Shown here: one piece after another, positions 24,830 through 33,509 of the stretch
How the letters are laid out: each line of letters starts with the position of its first letter
Numbering within the stretch: position 1 is the stretch's first letter
NCBI GenBank assembly: GCA_016185425.1
Contig: JACPNQ010000024.1
Location: 1-64,000, forward strand
Direction of reading: 5' to 3'
Origin: Acidobacteriota bacterium
GTDB taxonomy: Bacteria; Acidobacteriota; Terriglobia; Bryobacterales; Bryobacteraceae
Length of the DNA: 64,000 nt
Made by a program: the position numbers and the translations under genes
Notes under the pieces: generated by a model
Database searches by the model: none
The model's input: the letters and a program-made list of their open reading frames with translations, nothing else
Told to the model about the DNA's origin: nothing

Positions 24830-26836
24830 ATGCTGCATCGACTACTACGGAATGTCTTCACGTTCGGTCTGGCGACTGCCGCGTTCGGGGCGCCGGAGGT
24901 AAACGATGTCGCGCCGCTGGGCGCTTATACGGCCGCGGAACGGAGGCATTGGGCGTTTCAGCCCAGGAAGGACGTGCCGCCTCCCGCGTTCACCGATGCG
25001 GCGGCGAAGGCGTGGATTCGTACGCCGATCGATGCGTTTATTTTGGCGGGGTTGCGCAAGGCGGAGTTGACGCCGGCGCCGGAAGCGGATCGCGCTACGC
25101 TGATTCGACGACTAACCTACGACCTGCATGGGCTGCCGCCAACGCCCGAGGAGATTGGGGCGTTTCTGACTGACAAGGCTCCGAGGGCGTACGAGCGGCT
25201 GGTGGACCGGCTGCTCGAGTCGCCGCGTTATGGAGAGCAGTGGGCGCGGCATTGGCTGGATGTGGTGCGATTCGCGGAGTCCGACGGGTATGAGTACGAC
25301 ACGCACCGCCCGGATGCCTACCGCTTCCGCGATTACGTGATTGCGAGCCTCAACGAGGACAAGCCGTACGATGTGTTTTTGAAGGAGCAGTTGGCGGGTG
25401 ACGAGATCGACCCCAAGAACGACGGGCTGCTGGTGGCGAGCGGATTTAACCGGCTCGGGCCGCTGCGGAAGAACGCGGGGAACCAGGAGGTGGCGAGCTC
25501 GCGGACGGAAGTGTTGACGGAGATGGCGAACATTGTGGGCGCGGCGATGCTCGGTATGACGATGGGCTGCGCGCGCTGCCACGATCATAAGTTCGATCCG
25601 ATCCGGCAGTCCGATTATTACCGCTTGCAGGGCTTTTTCGCGCAGACTCAGGCGAATGACGTGATTGTAGCGACGGCGGAGGAGCAGGCGAAATACAAGG
25701 CGGCGATGGAGCCGCTGGAAGCGGAGATGCGGAAGCTGCGGTTCTCCATGCGGCGGGCGAGCGAGGAGGAGAAAGGTAAGATTCTGACGCGGCTTGAAGA
25801 GATCGACGGCCAGGTTCCGCCGCCGCTGACGGCGATGTACGCGGTGAAGAACGATCCAAAAGAGATGACGCAGATCCACATGCTGCAGCGCGGGGATTAT
25901 CGGAACAAGGGACCGAGAGTGGGAATGCGGGCACCGGGTGTGCTGCTGCCGGATGGGACGGCGGAGATGCCGCTGGATACTGCGAAGCCGCGGCTGCGAT
26001 TGGCCGAGTGGATTACGGAACCATCGAATCCATTGACGGCGCGTGTGATGGTGAACCGGATCTGGGGTTACCATTTCGGGCGCGCGATGGTGTCGACGCC
26101 GAACGACTTCGGCAAGATGGGAACGCGGCCGGCGAATCCGGAGTTGCTCGATTGGCTGGCGAATGAATTCGTGAAGAGCGGCTGGAAGATGAAGCCGCTG
26201 CACCGGACGATTCTGCTGTCGTCCGCGTACCGGCAGGCCAGTCAATCGCCGAATGAGAAAGCCTACGCGGTGAAGGATTCCGAGAACAAGCTGCTGTGGA
26301 GGGCGAACCGGCGGCGGCTGGAGGCGGAGGAGATTCGCGACACGATGCTGGCGGTATCGGGCCGGTTGAACGCGAAGGCGGGCGGGCCAAGTGTGATGGC
26401 GCCGATTGACGCGGAACTGGTGAAGGATTTGAAGCGGCCGCAGTATTGGTCACCTACGCGCGATCGCAGTGAGCACGACCGCCGCACGATTTACATGATC
26501 TACAAGCGGAACCTGATTCTGCCGTTCATGCAGGTGTTCGATTCGCCGGATACGCTGCTGTCGTGCGCGCGGCGGGAGCAATCGACGCACGCGCCGCAGG
26601 CACTGGAGCTGTTGAACGGAACGGTGTCGAACGATCTGGCGGCGTCGTTCGCGAAACGGTTGACTGGAGCGCCTCGCGAGCGCGTGGATAGCGCTTGGAA
26701 GCTGGCTACGGGGCGCCTTCCGAATGAACGGGAGCGTGCGCTATCGATGCAATATTTGGACGATCCCGATCCCGCGGCGTGGACCGAATTCGCGCTGTCC
26801 CTTTTCAACTCGAACGCCTTCCTCTACGTGAATTGA
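24830..26836 (+). CDS. DUF1549/DUF1553 protein without N-terminal cytochrome
   Basis: A 668-residue secreted protein (leader MLHRLLRNVFTFGLATAAFG). DUF1549: RTPIDAFILAGLRKAEL, RATLIRRLTYDLHGLPPTPE, RYGEQWARHWLDVVRFAESD and MGCARCHDHKFDPI. DUF1553: NPLTARVMVNRIWGYHFG, MKPLHRTILLSSAYRQAS, ending ALSLFNSNAFLYVN. It is about 190 residues shorter than the copy at 10.2-12.8 kb because it lacks the N-terminal haem domain (no CXXCH before DUF1549). It lies 51 bp after the sulfatase and 1 bp before the DUF1501 gene, so the three form a likely operon. The function of the family is not established. Confidence 0.9.
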   Translation: MLHRLLRNVFTFGLATAAFGAPEVNDVAPLGAYTAAERRHWAFQPRKDVPPPAFTDAAAKAWIRTPIDAFILAGLRKAELTPAPEADRATLIRRLTYDLHGLPPTPEEIGAFLTDKAPRAYERLVDRLLESPRYGEQWARHWLDVVRFAESDGYEYDTHRPDAYRFRDYVIASLNEDKPYDVFLKEQLAGDEIDPKNDGLLVASGFNRLGPLRKNAGNQEVASSRTEVLTEMANIVGAAMLGMTMGCARCHDHKFDPIRQSDYYRLQGFFAQTQANDVIVATAEEQAKYKAAMEPLEAEMRKLRFSMRRASEEEKGKILTRLEEIDGQVPPPLTAMYAVKNDPKEMTQIHMLQRGDYRNKGPRVGMRAPGVLLPDGTAEMPLDTAKPRLRLAEWITEPSNPLTARVMVNRIWGYHFGRAMVSTPNDFGKMGTRPANPELLDWLANEFVKSGWKMKPLHRTILLSSAYRQASQSPNEKAYAVKDSENKLLWRANRRRLEAEEIRDTMLAVSGRLNAKAGGPSVMAPIDAELVKDLKRPQYWSPTRDRSEHDRRTIYMIYKRNLILPFMQVFDSPDTLLSCARREQSTHAPQALELLNGTVSNDLAASFAKRLTGAPRERVDSAWKLATGRLPNERERALSMQYLDDPDPAAWTEFALSLFNSNAFLYVN

Positions 26837-26837
26837 G

Positions 26838-28247
26838 ATGAACGAGCACATACGATACGCACGCAATCGCCGCGAGTTCCTGACCAACTGTTTTTGTGGA
26901 TTCGGGGCGATGGGATTCGGCTCGCTGCTGGCGGCGGAAGCCACGCGCAATCCGCTGGCGGCGAAGGCTCCGCATTTTCCAGCGCACGCGAAAGCGATGA
27001 TATTTCTGTTTCAGGCGGGCGGGCCGTCCCACCTTGAGACCTTCGATCCGAAGCCGCTGCTGAACCAACTTCATGGACAGAAGCGGCCGGAGACGTTTGG
27101 GAAGGTGGAGTATCAGAACGTCAACGCGAACTCCCGGATTCTTGGCACGAAGCGAACGTTTGCGCGGTATGGAAAATCGGGGCTGGAGGTGTCGGACCTG
27201 TTGCCGCACCAGGCGCAGATCGCGGACGATTTGTGCGTGATTCGCTCGATGTACGGGGATATGGTGGTGCATTCGGCCGCGCAGTATCAGTTGATGTCGG
27301 GCCGCATCATTCCGGGGTTTCCCTCAATGGGGAGCTGGGTGACTTACGGGCTGGGCACGGTGTCCGACTCGCTGCCCGCGTACGTGGTGATGCCGGATCC
27401 GAACGGTACGCCGGAGGCCGGTCAGCCGATGTACACGAACGGATTTTTGCCAGCCGTGTATCAGCCCGCGATGTTCCGCGCGGGCAAGCGGCCGGTTCTC
27501 AACATGGAGCTGCCTAAGGGCATCACGATGGACCGGCGGCGAAAGACGATCGACTTGATCCGGCAGTTGAACGAGGCGAATTTGTTGGGCGAAGATGCCG
27601 AATTCTCAGCGCGGATGTCGGCGTACGATACGGCGTTCAAGATGCAAACGCAGGCGCCGGAGGTTTTCGACCTATCGAAGGAGCCGCAGGAGACGCTCGA
27701 TATGTATGGCGTCGGCAAAGCCGATACGGACGACTATGGGCGGCGCTGTTTGCTGGCGCGGCGGCTGGTGGAGAAGGGTGTGCGGTTTGTTTGTGTGGTG
27801 GCGGGCGGCGGCGGCGCGGAGACGGAGTGGGATGCGCACAGCGACATTGAGAAGAACCATTTGCGCATGGCGCGGTTGACCGACCAGCCGACGGCGGCGC
27901 TGGTGAAGGATCTGAAGCGGCGCGGGCTGCTGGACGAGACAATTGTGCTGTGGGGCGGCGAGTTCGGCCGGTCGCCGGAATCGGAGAAGGGAAATGGCCG
28001 CGACCACCACAACACGGGCTTCACGATGTGGGTGGCGGGCGGCGGTTTCAAGGGCGGCGTAGCTTATGGGGCGACGGACGACATCGGTCTGAAGTCAACT
28101 GTGAATCCGGTTCATTTCCGCGACCTGCATGCGACGTTGATCAACCAGTTGGGATTGCAGCAGGACGCGCTCAGCTATCTGCATCAGGGGCGGCGGGAGC
28201 GATTGACGGAAGTGCACGGAACCGTGCTGAAGGAGTTATTGGTGTGA
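26838..28247 (+). CDS. DUF1501 family secreted protein (second copy)
   Basis: A 469-residue protein, the same length as the copy at 8.8-10.2 kb but well diverged from it. It has a twin-arginine-type leader (RNRREFLTNCFCGFGAMGFG), MIFLFQAGGPSHLETFDPKP, LCVIRSMYGDMVVHSAAQYQ, GFPSMGSWVTYGLG, a Cys-lacking VVAGGGGAETEWDAHSD, LWGGEFGRSPES and HFRDLHATLINQLGL. The last two carry the Glu/His residues conserved in DUF1501. It starts 1 bp after the DUF1549/1553 stop and is followed 4 bp later by the isomerase gene, so all belong to one operon. The biochemical role is unknown. Confidence 0.88.
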   Translation: MNEHIRYARNRREFLTNCFCGFGAMGFGSLLAAEATRNPLAAKAPHFPAHAKAMIFLFQAGGPSHLETFDPKPLLNQLHGQKRPETFGKVEYQNVNANSRILGTKRTFARYGKSGLEVSDLLPHQAQIADDLCVIRSMYGDMVVHSAAQYQLMSGRIIPGFPSMGSWVTYGLGTVSDSLPAYVVMPDPNGTPEAGQPMYTNGFLPAVYQPAMFRAGKRPVLNMELPKGITMDRRRKTIDLIRQLNEANLLGEDAEFSARMSAYDTAFKMQTQAPEVFDLSKEPQETLDMYGVGKADTDDYGRRCLLARRLVEKGVRFVCVVAGGGGAETEWDAHSDIEKNHLRMARLTDQPTAALVKDLKRRGLLDETIVLWGGEFGRSPESEKGNGRDHHNTGFTMWVAGGGFKGGVAYGATDDIGLKSTVNPVHFRDLHATLINQLGLQQDALSYLHQGRRERLTEVHGTVLKELLV

Positions 28248-28251
28248 ACTT

Positions 28252-29073
28252 ATGATGAGACTCAGTTGCCTCTCACTCAGCTATCAGAACCAGTTCAAGG
28301 CGGGCAAGATGGATCTGCCGAAATTCATTTCGGCGGCGCGCGGATTGGGGTTTGACGGCGTGGACCTGCACATGCAGCACTTGAAGAGCTTCGACCGGAT
28401 TTACTTGAAGCAGCTTCGGCGGATGTGTCTGGACAATGGGATGTCGGTGCCGAGCTTTCCGGTATCGACGGAGTTCGGGCTCTATCCGGAGCGAGTGAAC
28501 GCGGAGATTGAGAAATGCCGGGTGGGCATGGAAACGGGCCTGTTTCTCGGCGCCCCGCTGGCGCGGGTATTTGTGGGGTCGACGCCGCCTGGCGCAAATG
28601 CGGAGGAGACATTTAAGCGCTGCGTGGGCGCGCTGCGGCGCTGCGCGGAGATCGGCGCGGAGATCGGCATGGTGGTGGCGCTGCAGAATCACAGCGGACT
28701 GACGAGCACTGGCGACGACATGCTGCGTTTTTACAAAGCTGTCGATCATCCGAATTTCGCGCTGGTTCTGGACACGGGACACTTCACGGGGCGCGGCGGG
28801 CCTCGCGGTCCGAAGATCGAGGGCCACACGTACGACAACTACTACCACTCGTTGGAACAGGTGGCGCCGCTGGCGCCGTTTGTGCGGGTGAAGTTGTACG
28901 ACGTCAATGAGCAGGGCGAGGAGAAGTACATCGACTACCGGCGTGTGTTCAAGATCCTGAACGGGGTGCATTACAACGGCTTCTGCAGCCTGGTGTACGA
29001 GGGCACGGAGGATGAGTTGACGGCCATTCCGCGCGGCGCGCGATTCCTGAGGAAGATGGTGCGCGGCGATTAG
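28252..29073 (+). CDS. Sugar phosphate isomerase/epimerase family TIM-barrel protein
   Basis: A 273-residue AP-endonuclease-2-like TIM barrel. It starts LSCLSLSYQNQFKAGK, shows GLGFDGVDLHMQHL at strand 2, ARVFVGSTPPGAN, MVVALQNHSGLTSTGDDM and FALVLDTGHF (metal Glu/Asp/His region), and ends in FCSLVYEGTED. Members bind a divalent metal and isomerise or epimerise keto sugars or inositol derivatives. The usual E-N-H is here Q-N-H (ALQNHSG), which is found in some subfamilies. It is the last gene of the sulfatase-DUF1549-DUF1501 operon and would act in the cytoplasm, as no leader is seen. Confidence 0.85.
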   Translation: MMRLSCLSLSYQNQFKAGKMDLPKFISAARGLGFDGVDLHMQHLKSFDRIYLKQLRRMCLDNGMSVPSFPVSTEFGLYPERVNAEIEKCRVGMETGLFLGAPLARVFVGSTPPGANAEETFKRCVGALRRCAEIGAEIGMVVALQNHSGLTSTGDDMLRFYKAVDHPNFALVLDTGHFTGRGGPRGPKIEGHTYDNYYHSLEQVAPLAPFVRVKLYDVNEQGEEKYIDYRRVFKILNGVHYNGFCSLVYEGTEDELTAIPRGARFLRKMVRGD

Positions 29074-29109
29074 GAAGCACTGCGGATTCGGCGGTAGGAT
29101 GGAAGACTC

Positions 29110-29532
29110 ATGAGTGATCCAATCGCCGCATATTTGCAGTGGAAGAAGCAGGGTGGGGACCTGCGCGCGAAAGCGAAGCAGGCCATGGAGGCGCGGTTTC
29201 GCGAGTTGTTGACCGAGGCCGTTCACCTGGCGGAAGAGTATCGGTCCGACTTCGGCGCGGCGCTGACGCCACCGGCGGTGGTGACCTCATTTAAGTTCAA
29301 GGCGGGGGCGAAGAAGGCTGTGAAGAAAGCGGCGGTCCCGGTGAAAGTTGCCGCGCCCGCGCCGCCCGCGCCAGCGAAGGCCGATCCGAAGATTGCGGCG
29401 CTGCAAAAACAGTTGGCGGGGGCGAAGAAGAAGCTGGACACGGCGAAGGCAAAGGGCGCGTCGACGAAGAATCTGGAAGATCGGGTTTACGAGTTGGAAG
29501 ACGATCTGCGTTTGGCGACGCACGCGGGATAG
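29110..29532 (+). CDS. Lys/Ala/Pro-rich protein with C-terminal coiled coil, unknown
   Basis: A 140-residue protein with no family that I recognise. Residues 1-60 (MSDPIAAYLQWKKQGGDLRA, then TEAVHLAEEYRSDFG) are helical and mixed-charge. Residues about 65-100 are a basic Ala/Pro/Lys linker (KKAVKKAAVPVKVAAPAPPA). Residues about 100-138 form a heptad-rich coiled coil (LQKQLAGAKKKLDTAKAKG, LEDRVYELEDDLRLA). The shape resembles nucleoid-associated or histone-like linker proteins, but that is only compositional. No signal peptide is seen. It lies between the isomerase and the PQQ dehydrogenase genes, 6 bp before the latter. Confidence 0.6.
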   Translation: MSDPIAAYLQWKKQGGDLRAKAKQAMEARFRELLTEAVHLAEEYRSDFGAALTPPAVVTSFKFKAGAKKAVKKAAVPVKVAAPAPPAPAKADPKIAALQKQLAGAKKKLDTAKAKGASTKNLEDRVYELEDDLRLATHAG

Positions 29533-29538
29533 GTGAGT

Positions 29539-31836
29539 ATGCGCCTGGGTCTGTTGCTGGTTCTGTGTGCCGCTGCGCGGGCGCAGGAGATTCCCGCGGT
29601 GTATGGGAAGTATTGCGCGGCGTGTCACGCGGACTCGGCGACGGGCACGGATCGCGGACCGGGATTGATCGACACGCGGTCCCTGCGGGCGCGGAGCGAG
29701 GAGCAGATTCGAAACATCATTCGCAACGGGACACGCGGCGGAATGCCGGCGTTTCCGTTGGCCGATGGGGAGTTGGATCCGTTGGCGCGGGCCGTGCATT
29801 CGTGGAATGTCCCGGCGTTCGACGCGCATCCGACGGGTGATGCGGCGACTGGAAAGTTGCTGTTCGAAAGGCAGTGCCTATCGTGCCACATGGTGCAGGG
29901 GCGAGGCGCGACGAATGGGCCGGATCTATCGGCGGTCGCGCGGGAGTTGTCGGTGCGCGAACTGGAACAGTCCTTGGTGGACCCGAACTCGCGGAAGGGG
30001 ACGCGCAACGGCGCGGCATGCCCGGGGTGGGCGTTTTGCCCGGACGATCCGTGGGGCGTTGTGCAAGTGGCGATGAAGGACGGCCGGAAACTGCGGGGGT
30101 TCGCGCGCAGCCGGGGCGCGCATGACGTGCAGTTGCAGACGTTCGATGGGAAGCTGCATCTTTTGACCTCCGCGGAGTACGTGAGCGTTACGGCGGAGCC
30201 GGGATCGTACATGCCGGCGCTGAAGGCGAGCGACGCCGCGCGCCGCGATTTGATGGCGTATTTGGGCACTCTGGGCGGCGTTGGCACGGGTCCGCTGGCC
30301 GGTGCGGCGCCGGTGCCGGCAGCGGACATCAGCAACGTGCAATCACCAAAGGCGGGTGAATGGCCGGGTTATCACGGGCTGCCGAGCGCGAATCGGCACA
30401 GCGCGCTCGCGCAAATTACAACGGCGAATGCGGCACGATTGAAACCGGCGTGGAGCTATGCGCTTCCGCATCCGAGTTTGCAGACGACGCCGCTGGTTGC
30501 CGAGGGCGTTATGTACGTGACGGCGCCGAACCAGGTGTGCGCGTTGGACAGCAGCACGGGCCGCGAGATCTGGTGCTACGCGCGGCCGCGCGGCGATGCG
30601 CGGAAGATCTCAGGCGACGCTGCCAAGGGTGCGCAGCGTGGCGCGGCGATGCTGGGCGATAAGATCTTCTTCGCCACGGATGACGCGCATCTGATTGCGC
30701 TGAACCGGTTGACAGGAGCGCTGGTGTGGCAGGTGTTCATGCCGACGGGCGATGTGGGCGCGTACGGTGCGACAGCGGCTCCATTGGTTGTGGGCGACCT
30801 TGTAGTGGCCGGAGTGGGCGGCGGCGACGCGCCGTTGCTGGGATTTATCGCAGCGTACCGGGCGTCGACGGGGGAAGAAGTGTGGCGCTTTCGCACGATT
30901 CCGCGCCGCGGCGAGCCAGGCGCTGAGACGTGGGGCGGCGGGAAGGCGATGGAGATGGGCGGCGGCGCCACATGGTTGACGGGCTCCTACGACGCGCAGA
31001 CCGGCACGCTCTACTGGCCGACCGGAAATCCGTACCCCGATACCGACGGCACCGATCGCGCCGGCGACAACCTATACACGAATTGCGTTGTGGCGCTGGA
31101 AGCGAAGACAGGCAAGTTGAAGTGGCACTTTCAATTCACGCCGCACGATCTGTGGGACTGGGACGCGACGGAGCCGCTGGTGCTTGTTGACGCGAGTTTC
31201 AAGGGGCGCCCGCGCAAGTTGTTGCTGCAGGCGAACCGCAATGGATATTTCTACGTGTTGGACCGAACCACGGGCGAGTTTCTGCTGGGCGCGCCGTTTG
31301 TGAAGCGGCTGACGTGGTCAACGGGCCTGGATACGAAGGGCCGGCCGATGGTGAATCCGGCGGCGAAGCCAACAGCGGGTGGGACGAAAGTCTGCCCCGC
31401 CGTGCGCGGCGCGACGAACTGGTATTCGACGGCGTACAATCCGGCAACGAAGCTGTTCTACGTGATGGCCGTGGAGGACTGCAACATGTACCGGGCCGCG
31501 GGGAGTTGGTTTGTGCCTTACAACGATCCGGCCAACCCCCCGGAAAAGGTATTGCGCGCGATCGATATTGAGACTGGAAAGATTGCGTGGGAGGTGCCGC
31601 AGATCGGAGCGCCGGAGGCGAACTACTCGGGCGTGTTGTCGACAGCGGGCGGTTTGCTGTTCTATGGCGAATCGGGCGGTACTTTCGCGGCCGCCGATGC
31701 TAAGACCGGAAAGACGCTATGGCATTTTCCGACGGGCCAGGCTTGGAAGGCGTCGCCAATGACGTACCTTGTAAAAGGTCGTCAGTATGTGGCGATCGCC
31801 GCGGGCGGCAGCGTCCTTGCGTTTACGTTGGAATAG
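29539..31836 (+). CDS. Di-haem PQQ-dependent dehydrogenase-like quinoprotein
   Basis: A 765-residue periplasmic protein with signal peptide MRLGLLLVLCAAARAQ (start at ATG 29539, not the GTG at 29533). Two c-type haem sites precede the propeller: CAACH (about residue 31) and CLSCH (about 115). From about residue 280 an eight-bladed PQQ propeller runs to the end, with ITTANAARLKPAWSYALP, VCALDSSTGREIWCYARP, LYWPTGNPYPDTDG, KLKWHFQFTPHDLWDWD and LLLQANRNGYFYVLDRTTGEFL, all typical of type I alcohol/glucose dehydrogenase folds. Haems normally follow the propeller in quinohaemoproteins; here they come first, an arrangement common in Acidobacteria. Electrons would go to the respiratory chain. Confidence 0.9.
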   Translation: MRLGLLLVLCAAARAQEIPAVYGKYCAACHADSATGTDRGPGLIDTRSLRARSEEQIRNIIRNGTRGGMPAFPLADGELDPLARAVHSWNVPAFDAHPTGDAATGKLLFERQCLSCHMVQGRGATNGPDLSAVARELSVRELEQSLVDPNSRKGTRNGAACPGWAFCPDDPWGVVQVAMKDGRKLRGFARSRGAHDVQLQTFDGKLHLLTSAEYVSVTAEPGSYMPALKASDAARRDLMAYLGTLGGVGTGPLAGAAPVPAADISNVQSPKAGEWPGYHGLPSANRHSALAQITTANAARLKPAWSYALPHPSLQTTPLVAEGVMYVTAPNQVCALDSSTGREIWCYARPRGDARKISGDAAKGAQRGAAMLGDKIFFATDDAHLIALNRLTGALVWQVFMPTGDVGAYGATAAPLVVGDLVVAGVGGGDAPLLGFIAAYRASTGEEVWRFRTIPRRGEPGAETWGGGKAMEMGGGATWLTGSYDAQTGTLYWPTGNPYPDTDGTDRAGDNLYTNCVVALEAKTGKLKWHFQFTPHDLWDWDATEPLVLVDASFKGRPRKLLLQANRNGYFYVLDRTTGEFLLGAPFVKRLTWSTGLDTKGRPMVNPAAKPTAGGTKVCPAVRGATNWYSTAYNPATKLFYVMAVEDCNMYRAAGSWFVPYNDPANPPEKVLRAIDIETGKIAWEVPQIGAPEANYSGVLSTAGGLLFYGESGGTFAAADAKTGKTLWHFPTGQAWKASPMTYLVKGRQYVAIAAGGSVLAFTLE

Positions 31837-31847
31837 GCCTACCTTCA

Positions 31848-32192
31848 ATGCAGAGCCTTATGTTTCGTTTGCCGATTCTTTTTGCGCTTCTGATTTTCGC
31901 GCTGAGCGCGGAAGGACCGCAGTGGCCGAAGATGGAGTCGGTGACGCCGGAGTCCGGGAAAGCGGCGTCCGAATTCACGGCCTCGGGCGAGAATCTGGGT
32001 AAGACGAAAGTGGCTGAGGTTTACCTGAACGACGGCAAGAAGGACTTGAAATGCGAGATCACCGGCCAGAGTTCGGACTCGATCAAGTTCCGGGTTCCAA
32101 GCGGTTTGAAGGCTGGAAAATATGGGCTCGTGGTGATGACGGCGGGCGGGAAGCAGCCGATCGAGCAGCCAGTGAAGCTTACGATCGAATAG
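31848..32192 (+). CDS. Secreted single-domain IPT/TIG protein
   Basis: A 114-residue protein with a signal peptide (MQSLMFRLPILFALLIFALSA); a second Met at 31860 is an alternative start. The mature part is one IPT/TIG immunoglobulin-like domain: PKMESVTPESGKAASEFTASGENL, EVYLNDGKKDLKC, SSDSIKFRVPSGLKAGKYGLVVM, ending QPVKLTIE. Such domains bind glycans or act as spacers in surface proteins; as a stand-alone protein its role is unclear. It lies 11 bp after the PQQ dehydrogenase gene and may be an accessory periplasmic protein. Confidence 0.8.
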   Translation: MQSLMFRLPILFALLIFALSAEGPQWPKMESVTPESGKAASEFTASGENLGKTKVAEVYLNDGKKDLKCEITGQSSDSIKFRVPSGLKAGKYGLVVMTAGGKQPIEQPVKLTIE

Positions 32193-32202
32193 CGCCCGCG
32201 AT

Positions 32203-33411
32203 ATGCATCCGCTGGAAGCATTAATCACGGCAGCGCGTGAGAATTCTCCGCGGTTGAAGGAACTGCTTGCGTCCGGACTGACGGGGCTCGCCGGGCGTGA
32301 CGGTGCGGCAGTGTGGGGGCAGGATTTTCTTTTCGCCGTGCAGTCGGACGCGCCGGCGACGGTTTCGATTGACCATGCGCCGCCAGTGCCGATGCGACGC
32401 GCCGGTGGGACACCCTACTGGTATTTGCCGCGGACGCTGCGGCTCGGCACGACGCATCACTATGAGTACTTTGCCAATGGGCGATCGCTCGGGTCGTACG
32501 ACGTGGCCGGATACAACCCCGATTCCTATCCGCTGCCCGGCGTGGCGCGCGGAACGCTATCGAACAAGAAGACACTGCAGAGCCGCGTGTATCCGGGCAT
32601 GGCGGCGAATTTCTGGATCTATGCGAATGCCGGAGTCGACTTGAAGAATGGCGCGCCGCTGATGGTATGGCAGGACGGTGAGACGATCGCGGGCAACGTG
32701 GACCTTTTGCGGTTGCGCCTGCAGATCGTCTCCGACAACCTGGTGGCGAAGAGGCTGATTCCACCGATGATCCATGTGCTAATTCAGCCGGGCGACGGCG
32801 GCGAGGCGCACGGCACGCGGATGCGGAGCGTGCAGTACGATACGGTTTCGGACCGCTACGGCCGGTACCTGTTGGAAGAGATTCTGCCGGATGTGGAGAA
32901 GACGTACCGCGTTCGAAAGGATGCGTACTCGCGGGCGATTGCGGGCGCGTCGTCGGGTGCGATCTGCGCGATGAATGCAGCGTGGTATTTCCCGGACCAG
33001 TTCAGCCGCGTGCTGTCACATATCGGGAGCTATACGGCGCTGCAGTGGCAGCCGGACAAAGGACAGGATGGAGGGTACATCATCGCCCATCGCGTGCGGC
33101 GGGAGGCGAAGAAGAATCTGCGCGTGTGGATGTCGGACGGCGCAGAGGATATCGAGAACTTTGCGGGAAGCTGGCCATTGAACAATATCCAACTCGCCAA
33201 TTCGCTGAAGATGAAAGGCTACGATTTTCATTTCCGCTTCGGAGAGAGCGCGCACGCGATTGCGCAGGGTGCGTTGGATTTGCCGGAGTCGTTGGCATGG
33301 CTGTGGCGTGAGTATGATCCGTCGAAGGCCGCGCAGAATTATGAGATGGAAGAGGCCGAACGGGCTAAACCGCTATTCCGCGTGAAAATCGCCAATCGTG
33401 ACGCGTGGTAG
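32203..33411 (+). CDS. Alpha/beta hydrolase, enterochelin esterase-like
   Basis: A 402-residue esterase of the Fes/putative esterase (PF00756-type) group. The N-terminal ~110 residues form an early-set beta sandwich (FLFAVQSDAPATVSIDH, WYLPRTLRLGTTHHYEYFANG). The hydrolase core has MIHVLIQPG, RYLLEEILPDVEKTYRV, and the nucleophile elbow AIAGASSGAICAMNAAWYFP (G-x-S-x-G). The catalytic His is in FGESAHAIAQGA and a likely Asp in WMSDGAEDIENF. No signal peptide is seen at this start. Family members hydrolyse siderophore lactones, feruloyl esters or acyl-sugars; the surrounding glycan genes favour a carbohydrate ester. It follows the TIG gene by 10 bp. Confidence 0.87.
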   Translation: MHPLEALITAARENSPRLKELLASGLTGLAGRDGAAVWGQDFLFAVQSDAPATVSIDHAPPVPMRRAGGTPYWYLPRTLRLGTTHHYEYFANGRSLGSYDVAGYNPDSYPLPGVARGTLSNKKTLQSRVYPGMAANFWIYANAGVDLKNGAPLMVWQDGETIAGNVDLLRLRLQIVSDNLVAKRLIPPMIHVLIQPGDGGEAHGTRMRSVQYDTVSDRYGRYLLEEILPDVEKTYRVRKDAYSRAIAGASSGAICAMNAAWYFPDQFSRVLSHIGSYTALQWQPDKGQDGGYIIAHRVRREAKKNLRVWMSDGAEDIENFAGSWPLNNIQLANSLKMKGYDFHFRFGESAHAIAQGALDLPESLAWLWREYDPSKAAQNYEMEEAERAKPLFRVKIANRDAW

Positions 33412-33509
33412 CGCGTCGTTTGCAGAGGAGAATTGTGATAGAGTTTCTGCCAAACCTGTGAGTTGCAGGCCGGACGGCAACACAAGGATTCACTTCAGGG
33501 GGTTATCGA

